From NCBI GenBank assembly GCA_947501555.1, contig CANMWG010000002.1, forward strand, positions 568,224-632,223: a stretch of DNA of 64,000 bases, given 5' to 3'. This DNA comes from an uncultured Paracoccaceae bacterium. GTDB lineage: Bacteria > Pseudomonadota > Alphaproteobacteria > Rhodobacterales > Rhodobacteraceae. Shown here piece by piece: positions 35,882 to 45,200 of the stretch (within the stretch, counting starts at the first letter, position 1; every line of letters starts with the position of its first letter). The notes under the pieces are model-generated. The model saw nothing but the letters and a program-made list of their open reading frames with translations. It was not told the DNA's origin and ran no database searches. Made by a program: the position numbers and the translations under genes.

Positions 35882-36759
35882 GCGGCTTCCCCCGGTAGAA
35901 CGCTGGACATCCGGTCGGCCATATAGGTCAAGTCATCATGGTCTTTAAGCGCAACACCGATGGCGCGTTTGAACGCCTCGGGCCAGCGCGCGCCTTGGGC
36001 GTTCAGCAGTGTCGCGGCTTCGGCCCATTCAATGGTTTCGGCCACACCCGGTGGTTTCGCCAAAGGCTCTTGCCGCAGCATGCCCACGCTAGCCACTACC
36101 GCTTGGGCTGTCGCCTGCGCCACTGAGCTCGCGCGCGCCATGACAATCTGCGCCTCAAGTGCAGCATCAGGGTAGTCGATCCAATGGTAGACACAGCGCC
36201 GCCGAAGCGCTTCATGCAGGTCGCGGGTTCGGTTTGACGTCAGGACAACAACAGGTGCCTTGGTCGCCCGGACGGTCCCTGTTTCCGGGATTGAAATGGT
36301 GAAATCGGACAGAAATTCCAGCAAGAACGCTTCGAATTCATGGTCGGCCCGGTCGATTTCATCAATCAACAGCAGGGACCGGTCGGGGTTGCGCAATGCC
36401 TCGAGCAAGGGCCGTTCCAGAAGGAAATCCTCGCCATAAAGGTTGATGTAATCGTCGCCCGCCTGCCGGATGGCCAGCATTTGACGGGGGTAGTTCCATT
36501 CATAGAGCGCCGCCGCTGCGTCGATCCCTTCAAAGCACTGGAGCCGGATCACATTGCGGCCCAGCACACCCCCAAGCGCCTTTGCCGCTTCGGTTTTACC
36601 CACACCGGGCGCGCCTTCCAGCAGCATTGGCTTACCCAAGGCCAACGATAGGTAGGCCGATGTGGCCAGTGCATCATCCGCCAGATATTGCGCATCTATC
36701 AGAGCTTTTTGCAGAGCTGCGGGGTTTTCAATCCCGGATATGTTTGGCTGCACAGCCAT
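35878..36759 (-). CDS. MoxR-family AAA+ ATPase, CoxD-like
   Basis: A 293-residue AAA+ chaperone. Walker A is LLEGAPGVGKTEAAKAL, Walker B is LLLIDEIDRADHEFEAFLLE, sensor 1 is VVLTSNRTRDL, and RRRCVYHWIDYP supplies the arginine finger region. CoxD-type MoxR proteins help insert the sulfur and copper or complete the Mo centre of CO-dehydrogenase-like enzymes; here the partner is the hydroxylase encoded just upstream. It directly abuts the stop of the large subunit C-terminal gene. Confidence 0.9.
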   Translation of the reverse strand: MAVQPNISGIENPAALQKALIDAQYLADDALATSAYLSLALGKPMLLEGAPGVGKTEAAKALGGVLGRNVIRLQCFEGIDAAAALYEWNYPRQMLAIRQAGDDYINLYGEDFLLERPLLEALRNPDRSLLLIDEIDRADHEFEAFLLEFLSDFTISIPETGTVRATKAPVVVLTSNRTRDLHEALRRRCVYHWIDYPDAALEAQIVMARASSVAQATAQAVVASVGMLRQEPLAKPPGVAETIEWAEAATLLNAQGARWPEAFKRAIGVALKDHDDLTYMADRMSSVLPGEAA

Positions 36760-37785
36760 TTATGCGCGCACCGCCTGTGGGCGCGCGCCGCCCTGTTCGC
36801 GGATACCGCGAAGCACCTTTTCAGGAGTGATCGGCAGGTAGTCGCACCGCACACCCACCGCATTGTAGATCGCATTGGCGACGGCAGGTAGAACCGGGTT
36901 CGCACACATCTCACCAGGACCTTTGCCGCCATAAGGCGCGTCTTCGGCGGGCCGTTCGAGGACGGCGATGTCATGCGGCACAATCTGGCCGGGGCCGGGT
37001 TGCAGGTAGGTGTTGAAATCCTCGGGCCCGTGATCCCGCGCCGGATAATTGGGTTCGGTCGTTTCGTAAAGCGCATGGCTCACGCCCATCCATGCGCCCC
37101 CGATCAGTTGTTGTTCGACCAACTTGGGGTTCAGGGCCCGGCCCACTTCGTAGGCGGAATTGATGTGGTTGACCGTCACCTCACCCGTTTCGTCATCCAC
37201 CTCCAGATCAACAACAAGGGCCGCATGCGCAAAGCAGGTCACGGGCGTCATGTCGCCAGTTTCGGGGTCCGCCTCGGACGGTGGGATCAGGAAGATGCCC
37301 CGACCCGACAAAGTGCGCCCCTGTTTGAACTGGGCTGCGATGGCCGTTTCCGCGATTGTGATCGACTTGGAAGGTGCACCTTTGACGTGGATGTTGCCTG
37401 CCCCATCGGTGTCTAGATCAGTTGCATTGACCTCCAATTCCTCGGCCGCCGCTTCCATCATCTGTTTGCGTGCCTCGGCGGCCGCGCGGATGACCGCATT
37501 GCCGACCCGGTGGGTCCCACGTGACGCAAAGGAGCCCATGCAATGCGGGCCAGTGTCGCTGTCGGCGGTGTCGACGTAAACGTCCTCGACCGGCACGCCG
37601 AGTGTCTCTGACGCGATCTGCCGAGTCACGGATTTCATCCCCTGCCCCAAGTCGATGGAGGACAAAGCGACCATGAATTTCCCGTCTGGTGTGGAATGCA
37701 CCAGCGCTTGGGACGGGTCACCGCCCAGGTTCATGCCGATCGGATAGTTGATGCAGGCGAAACCGCGCCCTTTGTGGATGGTCAT
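36760..37785 (-). CDS. Molybdenum hydroxylase large subunit, C-terminal half (separate gene)
   Basis: A 341-residue protein equal to the second molybdopterin-binding half of xanthine-dehydrogenase-type large subunits. GRGFACINYPIGMN begins it at the point where a full-length subunit continues, then IDLGQGMKSVTRQIASETL, GSFASRGTHRVGNAV, and GGKGPGEMCANPVLPAVANA, which contains the active-site Glu. The longer open frame (to 38181) is rejected: its first 132 residues are Arg/Pro/His-rich shadow of the other gene. ATG at 37785 has GGAGA six bases before it, and it is one base after the stop of the N-terminal half, so the two halves are coupled. Confidence 0.88.
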   Translation of the reverse strand: MTIHKGRGFACINYPIGMNLGGDPSQALVHSTPDGKFMVALSSIDLGQGMKSVTRQIASETLGVPVEDVYVDTADSDTGPHCMGSFASRGTHRVGNAVIRAAAEARKQMMEAAAEELEVNATDLDTDGAGNIHVKGAPSKSITIAETAIAAQFKQGRTLSGRGIFLIPPSEADPETGDMTPVTCFAHAALVVDLEVDDETGEVTVNHINSAYEVGRALNPKLVEQQLIGGAWMGVSHALYETTEPNYPARDHGPEDFNTYLQPGPGQIVPHDIAVLERPAEDAPYGGKGPGEMCANPVLPAVANAIYNAVGVRCDYLPITPEKVLRGIREQGGARPQAVRA

Positions 37786-37786
37786 A

Positions 37787-39604
37787 TCAACGTCTCCTGA
37801 AGCCAGAGGTGAAGGGCGAGCTGCCGGGCCGTTTGGTCCCGCGCGAGAATGGCGCGGACGGGCTGTAAGGGGCTGCCGGTTGCGGCGGAGTCGGAACAGT
37901 TGCCGCAGGAGGCGGTGCAACGGGTGCCACCGGTGGCGCGGCGGCCGGAACAGATGGTGCAGCAGGTGGGGCCGTGGGGGCCGCCGCTTTTGTAGCAGCC
38001 GCCGGGATTTGCGTTGGCGATGACCCCATCTTATGCCCGATCCTGTCTGCGTCGATCTGCATATCGGGGTTCTGGACAGGCGCGCCGCCGATGGCTTCGC
38101 GGTGTGTTCCGGCAGGTACGCGACCATTGGATTGTGTGCTGGGTGAAGTACTGGCAACCCGCCCCTGACGGCGTTCGCCAATCAGCCCTTCGGTGTCCGT
38201 TACCGTTTCAGGGATGTTCTGGCGCTCTGGCATGGGGGTCAGTGACGACTGTTGCGCCGCCTGCCGCGAGATGGCCCAATCGGCCTTGGCCGCAGCCACT
38301 TGGCAGCACTCAATCAACGCCGTATTCTTGGCCTTGCGCCGGTGCGCTTTCATGTCCCCGTCGCGGTAAGCGTTCAGGATACGCAGCTCGACCGGGTTCA
38401 TGCCTACGGCCTCGGCCACCTTGTCCATCTGGCATTCGATCGCAAAATCTACCGCCGTGATCCCGAAGCCGCGCATCGCCGTCGCGGGTGTCCGGTTGGT
38501 AATGCAGCAATAGACGTTTGAGGCCACATTGGGGATCGAATATGGCCCCGGCAAATGCCCCGTCCCCTTGATGATCGCGTAGGGTGACAGGCGCATATAA
38601 GCCCCGCTGTCAAAAAAGCCGGTGAATTCGCGCGCGATGACGGTGCCATCACTCATAACCCCATCTTTCAGCCGCCAGCGTTCTCCACCGCGCGGCGCAC
38701 CGACCTGCATTTCCTCATACCTATCCCAGGCGAATTTGACGGGGCGTCCGGTCAGCATCGCCCCAAGCACCGCGGTGGGTTCCACGATGGAATCCACCTT
38801 GCCGCCAAAGCCGCCCCCGGCAGTGCCGCCAATGAAATGCAGCCGGGATGAGGCCACATTCAGCAGCTTTGCCGTTGTTCCCAGCGAGAAGAAAAGCGCC
38901 TGCGTATTCGTGTAGCAGACAAACCGGTCATTAATTTCGGGTGCGGCAATCGCCCCGCATGTCTCAATCGGGGCCTGCTCGATGGGTGACATCTGATATT
39001 CGGCTTCGATCACGTGATCCGCCCGCGCGAAGGCTGCGTTCACATCGCCGAATCGCAGCTTCTGATGATCGTATTTTTCGTGATAATCGAAGGTGTTGTT
39101 GGGGTAGATTTCATTGACGACAGGCGCGTTGGGGGTCAGCGCCTCTTCTACGTCCAGTACATGCGGCAGCACGTTGTAGTCGACCCGTACCTTGGCGCAT
39201 GCATCACGGGCCTGCCGCTCGGTATCTGCGATGACCCAGGCGACGGTTTCGCCCATGTATCGCACTTTGTCATGGGCGCAGAGCGGTTCGTCGTCGCGTC
39301 CGAAGTTGATCAGCGATAGCAGCGTATTTAGGTTATGCGGCACGTCTTTCGCCGTCGCGACACGCCGCACACCGGGCATTTGTTCGGCGACGGATGTATC
39401 AATCGACCGGATTTGCGCGTGGTGATGCGGCGACCGCACGGCACGCATATGCAGCAGCCCGTCAAACAGGTGATCGTCGTAATAGGGCGTCCGCCCCGTC
39501 ACATGCCCCAGAATGTCCTGCCGGATTGTGGGCTTGCCAATTTCCTTGAGGTTGTCGTCACGCTCATCTGCGAACAGGTCTTTGCGGAATTCGATGCTGG
39601 ACAT
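37787..39604 (-). CDS. Molybdenum hydroxylase large subunit, N-terminal half with Pro/Ala tail
   Basis: A 605-residue protein. Residues 1-450 are the first half of a xanthine-dehydrogenase/aldehyde-oxidase large subunit: GKPTIRQDILGHVTGRTPYY, VRYMGETVAWVIADTE, the Mo-pterin motif GGTAGGGFGGKVDS, and ATAMRGFGITAVDFAIE. Usual large subunits run on to about 760 residues in one chain. Here residues 451-605 are instead a low-complexity tail, with Pro and Ala making up most of about 528-586, ending in GFRRR. The other half is the next gene. Together they bind the Mo-pterin cofactor and the substrate. It directly follows the iron-sulfur subunit (TAG-ATG). Confidence 0.88.
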   Translation of the reverse strand: MSSIEFRKDLFADERDDNLKEIGKPTIRQDILGHVTGRTPYYDDHLFDGLLHMRAVRSPHHHAQIRSIDTSVAEQMPGVRRVATAKDVPHNLNTLLSLINFGRDDEPLCAHDKVRYMGETVAWVIADTERQARDACAKVRVDYNVLPHVLDVEEALTPNAPVVNEIYPNNTFDYHEKYDHQKLRFGDVNAAFARADHVIEAEYQMSPIEQAPIETCGAIAAPEINDRFVCYTNTQALFFSLGTTAKLLNVASSRLHFIGGTAGGGFGGKVDSIVEPTAVLGAMLTGRPVKFAWDRYEEMQVGAPRGGERWRLKDGVMSDGTVIAREFTGFFDSGAYMRLSPYAIIKGTGHLPGPYSIPNVASNVYCCITNRTPATAMRGFGITAVDFAIECQMDKVAEAVGMNPVELRILNAYRDGDMKAHRRKAKNTALIECCQVAAAKADWAISRQAAQQSSLTPMPERQNIPETVTDTEGLIGERRQGRVASTSPSTQSNGRVPAGTHREAIGGAPVQNPDMQIDADRIGHKMGSSPTQIPAAATKAAAPTAPPAAPSVPAAAPPVAPVAPPPAATVPTPPQPAAPYSPSAPFSRGTKRPGSSPFTSGFRRR

Positions 39605-40087
39605 CTAGACGGCCCTTCCTTGCAGACGCGCCGCTGCGGCGAGGATCGCATCAACGATGGGTTCGTAGCCGGTGCAGCGGCAGAGGTTACCCGAGATCGC
39701 CTCGATCACTTGGTCGCGACTTGGATTCGGGTTGGCATCCAAAAGCGCCTTAGCTGCCATCAACATGCCTGATGTGCAGAACCCGCATTGCGCTGCAAAC
39801 CCTTGGATAAACGCATCTTGCAGCGCGTGCAGGTTGGGTCCGCCTGCTAGCCCACCTGTGGTGTCGATCCGTTTGCCATCCACGGTTTCGGCCAGAGTGA
39901 TGCAGGACAGATGCGGCACCCCGTCGATCAATACTGTGCAGGCCCCGCAGGTGCCTTGGTTGCAGCCCTGCTTCGGTGTCAGGTCGCCCGCGTTGCGGCG
40001 CAGCTCATCAATCAAGGGCGCGCCTTCACCGACGAAAATCCCGATCTCGGCGTCATTAAGCATGAATGATATGGGCTTCTTCGTCAT
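39605..40087 (-). CDS. Molybdenum hydroxylase iron-sulfur subunit (CoxS-like)
   Basis: A 160-residue protein with both [2Fe-2S] clusters: the plant-ferredoxin type (GCNQGTCGACTVL with a later Cys in HLSC) and the C-terminal four-helix type (QCGFCTSGMLMA and LCRCTGYEPI). It passes electrons from the Mo centre to the FAD subunit. ATG at 40087 overlaps the stop of the FAD subunit (TGATG); a 22-residue upstream extension is Arg-rich and is not used. Confidence 0.95.
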   Translation of the reverse strand: MTKKPISFMLNDAEIGIFVGEGAPLIDELRRNAGDLTPKQGCNQGTCGACTVLIDGVPHLSCITLAETVDGKRIDTTGGLAGGPNLHALQDAFIQGFAAQCGFCTSGMLMAAKALLDANPNPSRDQVIEAISGNLCRCTGYEPIVDAILAAAARLQGRAV

Positions 40088-40866
40088 CAGACGGCCCCTT
40101 CGTTTAGGAGTAGTCGTTTCAAATGCACTGGTGCGACTTCGGCCCGGTACCAAGCGGAAGCGAGCGCATCATCGGCGGGCTGCAATCCTTCGGTGCAGGC
40201 TGCACAAGCTGCCGTGATGCTGCTGTCGTTCACGCCCTGCGCAAGCGCACGTTCGGCACCGCGTGCCCGTGTTGGTACAGGGGCCATGTTTCCAAAGGCC
40301 ACGCGAGGATCGCCATGCCGCAGGTTGGCTGCGATGGACATCACCGACACACCTTTGGGTTTGACGCGGCTGACCTTTCTAAAGCGAAACGCGTGCTGAT
40401 CGACGCGTGGTACAATCACAGCACCCACAATTCCGCGCGCGTGATCGCGATCCGCCAAAAAGCTTTCGATTGGTTGGCTTTGCCCGGAGGTCATCACCAC
40501 CTGCGCATCAAGTGCGAGCAAGGCCACAGCCATATCCCCGTAGGGGTTTTCGGCAAACAGGTTCCCACCAACGGTCGCCATATTGCGGATCGCCGGTCCG
40601 CCGATGCTACGGGCCACGGGATGCAGGAACACCAGATCAGGTGCCGATAGAATATCCGCCATGGTGGTGGCCGCGCCAATCCGGATACCGCCCGCATCGC
40701 TACCCACGCCCCGGTCTACCTGTGCGGCACGCACGATCCGGTCAAAGCTTTGGTCCCCGTAGTTGACCGCACGCATAACGATGGTGCCACCGCCCAGATA
40801 GCGGCTGCCCTCGGCCAGCGCACCTGCGGCCTCGGCCATTGTTGGATATGTGTCGACAGCGACCAT
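40087..40866 (-). CDS. Molybdenum hydroxylase FAD subunit (CoxM-like)
   Basis: A 259-residue FAD-binding protein. GSRYLGGGTIVMRAVNYGDQ is the pyrophosphate-binding turn and MATVGGNLFAENPYGDMAV is the second FAD motif. The C-terminal CO-dehydrogenase flavoprotein domain (VAFGNMAPVPTRARGAERAL) is present. It takes electrons from the iron-sulfur subunit and passes them to an unknown acceptor. Order in transcription is FAD, Fe-S, Mo-N, Mo-C, MoxR, VWA. It abuts the preceding SRPBCC gene (TGA-ATG). Confidence 0.94.
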   Translation of the reverse strand: MVAVDTYPTMAEAAGALAEGSRYLGGGTIVMRAVNYGDQSFDRIVRAAQVDRGVGSDAGGIRIGAATTMADILSAPDLVFLHPVARSIGGPAIRNMATVGGNLFAENPYGDMAVALLALDAQVVMTSGQSQPIESFLADRDHARGIVGAVIVPRVDQHAFRFRKVSRVKPKGVSVMSIAANLRHGDPRVAFGNMAPVPTRARGAERALAQGVNDSSITAACAACTEGLQPADDALASAWYRAEVAPVHLKRLLLNEGAV

Positions 40867-41310
40867 TCAGCCCTCCAATCCCATGGCAGACCGGATCGCG
40901 CCGAAGCCTGCATCGTAAATGTCATTGCCCACCAATGCGGCCATCGCGTCGCGCTGATCGACGGGTGTGTCGAACTGGCCTTCCCATTGCCAATAGGTGT
41001 GATCGGTGTCCGTGACTGGGATCAGCCGTACATGGCTGACGTAGTTGAACAGCGGGATGGGCGTTTCGAGCAGGCAGTAAGAATAAGCGAGGTCGGCATC
41101 TGACAGGGCCAACAGTTGTTCGCGCAATTCAGACCCATCACCCAGCTTGAATTTGCGCACGCAGCCAACCTTGTCGGACGGCAACCCGCGTTCAATCTGA
41201 CTGGTGGCAATGGCGGGGTGCCATTGGTCATGGCCATTGAAATCGCGCAGCATGTCCCACACGGCCTCGACCGGGGCTTGCATGATGGTGCTGCGGATGA
41301 CTTTGACCAT
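40867..41310 (-). CDS. SRPBCC family protein, paralogue A
   Basis: A 147-residue START-like fold protein: PVEAVWDMLRDFNGHDQWHP, DKVGCVRKFKLGDGSELREQ, and WQWEGQFD. SRPBCC proteins hold a hydrophobic ligand in a deep pocket; CoxG, a membrane-recruiting factor of CO dehydrogenase, is one member, and plant PYR receptors are similar in style. It is clearly related to the second SRPBCC gene in this run (shared DFNG-WHP, KVGC-R-F and REQL positions). Immediately next to the Mo-hydroxylase, it may bind the substrate or assist the enzyme. Confidence 0.88.
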   Translation of the reverse strand: MVKVIRSTIMQAPVEAVWDMLRDFNGHDQWHPAIATSQIERGLPSDKVGCVRKFKLGDGSELREQLLALSDADLAYSYCLLETPIPLFNYVSHVRLIPVTDTDHTYWQWEGQFDTPVDQRDAMAALVGNDIYDAGFGAIRSAMGLEG

Positions 41311-41322
41311 GACCGAATGCCC

Positions 41323-41787
41323 TTACTTAAAGACCATGTCGGCAGGATCGAAGGTTGTCACCTGCGCATACATCAGACCGTCGCGGGTCACATAAGCGTC
41401 CGCGCCTTTGTAGGGTTCGGCGAGCCAATCCGCCTCAACCCGCCAGGACACGTTGACGGTGTCGCCGACTGTCTTGACTTTTTCGGCGATAAACGTGGCC
41501 CCAATGAACCCACCGTCTTCGCGCGGTGTGCAGAAACCAGTAAACACATCGCCAACCGCAGCGCGCCCTTCAACCCATGCCCCATTGGGCAAGATGATCA
41601 GTACCTCTTCTGGATATTGCGCCATCAACCGGTCCCAATCGCAGGCGTTCAACGCGTCGATATGTTCAAACGTCACCCGTTCTGCGTTCGGCTGCATGAC
41701 CAGCGGCGGCAGTGTTTTTTCATGACCGTCAGCCGTAGCCGTGCTGCCAATGGCCAAGGCGGCTAGCGTTACTAGAATTTTCTTCAT
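41323..41787 (-). CDS. Secreted NTF2/SnoaL-like protein
   Basis: A 154-residue protein with a Sec signal peptide (MKKILVTLAALAIGSTATAD). The mature domain fits the SnoaL/DUF4440 alpha+beta cone: FEHIDALNACDWDRLMAQYP, LPNGAWVEGRAAVGDVFTGF, VNVSWRVEADW. Such domains are ligand carriers or small cyclase-like enzymes. ATG at 41787 has GGGAGGAAC upstream; the 12-codon extension is rejected because it would hide the signal peptide. It is the only exported product between the ABC importer and the hydrolases, so it may bind or pre-process the substrate in the periplasm. Confidence 0.8.
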   Translation of the reverse strand: MKKILVTLAALAIGSTATADGHEKTLPPLVMQPNAERVTFEHIDALNACDWDRLMAQYPEEVLIILPNGAWVEGRAAVGDVFTGFCTPREDGGFIGATFIAEKVKTVGDTVNVSWRVEADWLAEPYKGADAYVTRDGLMYAQVTTFDPADMVFK

Positions 41788-41823
41788 TAATTCGTTCCTC
41801 CCTTTTGTCTGCTCGACTGACAA

Positions 41824-42261
41824 TCAGCCTCCAAAGTGCCTTTTGAGCGCGTCAAAACCGCCTTGAAATACGTTGTTGCCAATGTTGTCCTGAAGCTCGG
41901 TCGCATCGCTTGCGTCGCAGTCGAATTCCGCAGACCATTCAGCGAAACAGCGGGGACCGTCCGTCACGGGCGTAAGCCGGATCGTGGCCATGTAGTCCCA
42001 CAGCGGCATCGGCCCTTCGAGCATCGTGTAGCTGTAGAACAGGTCATAATCGGACATGCCCACCAGCTGTTCGCGGATCATGTCACCGCTTTGCAAATGA
42101 AAATTGCGGATACAGCCGACTTTGTCAGCAGGCAGCGCGTCCTCGATCCGGCTGTCGCGGATACGTGGGTGCCATTTGGGCAAACCGTTAAAGTCACGGA
42201 TGCGGTCCCAGACAGCACTGGCTTCGGCGTTGATCACTGAAGAGGTAAAGACGCGGGCCAT
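41824..42261 (-). CDS. SRPBCC family protein, paralogue B
   Basis: A 145-residue START-like protein: SAVWDRIRDFNGLPKWHPRI, DKVGCIRNFHLQSGDMIREQ, FAEWSAEFD. It shares the same landmarks as paralogue A over its full length, so the two came from a duplication around the NTF2-like gene or by insertion of that gene. Its start overlaps the flotillin stop by one base (TAATG), a sign of tight coupling. The ligand is unknown. Confidence 0.88.
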   Translation of the reverse strand: MARVFTSSVINAEASAVWDRIRDFNGLPKWHPRIRDSRIEDALPADKVGCIRNFHLQSGDMIREQLVGMSDYDLFYSYTMLEGPMPLWDYMATIRLTPVTDGPRCFAEWSAEFDCDASDATELQDNIGNNVFQGGFDALKRHFGG

Positions 42262-45200
42262 TATTTCTTGTCCTTGTTTGCGGCTTTGGCACGCGCGATT
42301 TCGGATGTGGCGCGGGTCATGTCAGAGGCGTTCCGGAAGATATCGGATTTTGAGATATTCGCCCCATCCAGCCCAATGTCGCTTAGCAGGCTGTCAACCA
42401 TGGGGGCCTGCACGCGGTAGCGCAGGGCCGAATTCATGACCTCATCCGTGGGGCTACCACCGCTGCCGGTGCCGCCACCCCCACCATTGCCGCCGCCCTG
42501 CGCCCAATCCAACCCTTGGGTCCCCGAGCCACCAAGCTGCATGATTTTGATATCGTTGATCTTCTCAAGCGGTTTGACGGACGCGCTGACGATGCCTTCG
42601 ACGTGCTCGAGCATCTTGCGCTTGAACAGGCTGTGGCGGGCTTCGTCGGTCAGGACGTTTTCGGCCTCGTTGATCAGCTTGGCTGCTTCTGCCTCGACCG
42701 CAGACCGGATCTTTTCGGCTTCGGCGCTGATGCGTTTGCGTTCGGCGTCCAGTTCGGCAGCGGTCACGCCAACTGTTTTGGCCCGGTTGGCGATTTCCAT
42801 CTCTTCGACAGTCTTGGCTTTCTCAGCTGCTTCAACCGCGCGAGCCCGGGCATTTTCAGCCTCAACCGCCGCCGCACTTTCATCCAGCGACTTTTGATAG
42901 AGCGAGATGGCCTTTTCCATGGTCGCCTCTTCGACGACTTTTTCCCGGTCGATTTCTAGCTTACGGCGTTCTGTCTGATGGCCAATACGCGCATCGTCCA
43001 AGCCACGTTCAGAGGCAATTTGCGCACGTTCGACCTCTTCGCGAGAGGCGATCTCTGCTTCGCGCAGAACCTGAACACGGGCAATTTCCAGCTGCTCGAT
43101 GACCTTCTTACGCTCAAGTTTCTTGGCGTCGAGTTCCTGTTCAGCCAGAATTTTCTCGGCATCGACTGTCTTTTCTTTCGCGACGCGTGCGGCCTCGATC
43201 GCCTCATCCGCGGCAATTTGGGCTGCATCCAGTGCCTTGTTGCGGTTGATTTCCAGATTGCGGATCTGCTCGTCGCGGGCGATCTTTTCTGCTGTTGTTT
43301 CAGCCTCTTTTTCGATCCGCTGTTGGTCAACGAGGCGGCGCGATGAAATCTCAGCAGCTTCGATGGCCTCTTGCTTTTCGATCTCGCGACCACGGATTTC
43401 AGCATCGCGGGCGATTTCAGCGGCACGCGTCTTGCCGTCTTCGGCGATTTTGGCGGCTTTCACGATCTCTTGCGCTGCGACATTGGCCACATCAACTGCA
43501 CGGTTGCGTGCGATTTCGCGCTCCCGCATGTCTTGCTCATAGGCAATACGCTCAGCTGCGAGTTTCTTTTCCTTCGCGATGCGCTTGGCCTCAACAGCTT
43601 CTTTCTTGGCGGTATCGGCAAAGGCGATTGCCTGTTCGCGGGCCAGATCGCGTTCTTTGGTTTTTTCTTCGCTTTCGATCCGTTCCACAGCGGTACGGGC
43701 TTCGGTGGCGATGCGGGCCTTGTCGACAGCTTCGCGGGCGGCGATTTCGGCCTGATCAAGCGCTTCGTTGCGCGCAATCTCGCGTTCGCGCACGCGCTCT
43801 TCCTGCGCGATCCGCTCTTTTTCGACATCCTCTTTTGATGCGATTTCAAGCTTGCGGGTTTCCTGATCGGACGCGATGCGTTCGGCAGCGAGCGCTTTTT
43901 CACGGGCAATGCGGGCCGCTTCAATCGCCTGATCAGAGGCGATTTGTGCCGCATCCAGCGCCTCACGCCGGGCAATTTCAAGCGATTTGGTCGCCTTGTC
44001 AGAGCTGATGCGCTCAGCACTGACGGTTTGTTCTTGCGCGATGCGCAGCTTGTCAGCGGCTTCCCGGGCAGCGATCTCGGCCTCTTCCACGGCCAGATTT
44101 CGTGCGATTTCGCGCTCGCGGGTGGTCCGTTCGAACGTAATGCGTGCCTCGGTGATTTCGTTTTCCTGCGCGATTTTGGCCTTCTCGATCACTTCGCGGG
44201 CGGCGATTTCAGCTGCATCTACCGTGCGTTTGCGGTCGATTTCCTGGTTTTGTGTGTCCAAATCCTTGGCGATCCGCGCCTCGGTCAGGCTGCGTTCCTG
44301 CGCGATACGTGCCTTTTCGACGGCCTCTTTCGCGGCAATATCCGCAGTGTCCGTGTCTTTGGTTGTTTTGATCCGCGCCTCGGTCAGGGTCTTTTCCTGG
44401 TTGATACGCGCTTTTTCAATCGTTTCGCGCGTGGCGATTTCCGCCTCATCAATTACCTTTTGGCGTTCGATTTCTTGTTGGCGGATCGTCCGTTCAGAGG
44501 CGATGCGCGCCTGTGCGATCTGTTCCTCATTCGAAATGCGGGCGGTTTCAATCGCTTCCCGACTGAGCAAAGTCGCCTGTTCGGCTTCCTTATCCCGTTC
44601 AGAGCGTTCACGTGCCAGTTCAGCACGTTGTTGGGCGCGACGGAATTCAATCTCGCGTTCCTGCTCAAGACGCGCGCTTTCGCTTTCCCGCTCGATATCA
44701 AGGCTTTCTTTCTCGGCCTCCAGATTTCGGGTGCGGATTTTCAACATCGTGTCCTGCTCGATGTCGTTGCGCATCTTCCGGCGCTCTTCGACGGCGGCGA
44801 TAACGCTCGTCAGACCTTCTGCATCGAAGCGGTTGGAGGGGTTAAAATATTGGATGTCGGTCTGATCAATGTCGAGAATAGCGACGCTTTCCAGCTCTAA
44901 CCCGTTCTTGTCTAAACCTTCTTGTGCGGTTTCGATGACGCGGGTCACGTAGTCGCCGCGCATCTCATGCAGGTCTTCCATTGTCATTTCAGCGGCAACC
45001 TTGCGCAGGGCCGATACGAATTTGCCGTTCAAGAGCTGGTGGATGCGTTCTGGTTCCAATGTGCGGCGGCCCAGCGTGGATGCAGCAAGCGTCACAGACT
45101 GTTTCGTCTGCTCCACACGCACATAGAACGACGCCTCAACGTCGATACGCATCCGATCTTTAGTGATCAGCGCCTCGCCCTTCTCACGCACCACATGCAG

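Noticed and set aside
37786..38181. N-terminal extension of the Mo-subunit C-terminal gene
   Set aside because: The 132 extra residues are an out-of-frame reading of the Pro/Ala tail; ATG at 37785 has a good ribosome site and the family start.
43295..44900. Long plus-strand frames of 237-318 residues opposite the flotillin gene
   Set aside because: They mirror the 33-base repeats of the coiled-coil gene, have no ribosome site and show Arg/Phe-rich low-complexity products; the minus strand has a full protein there.
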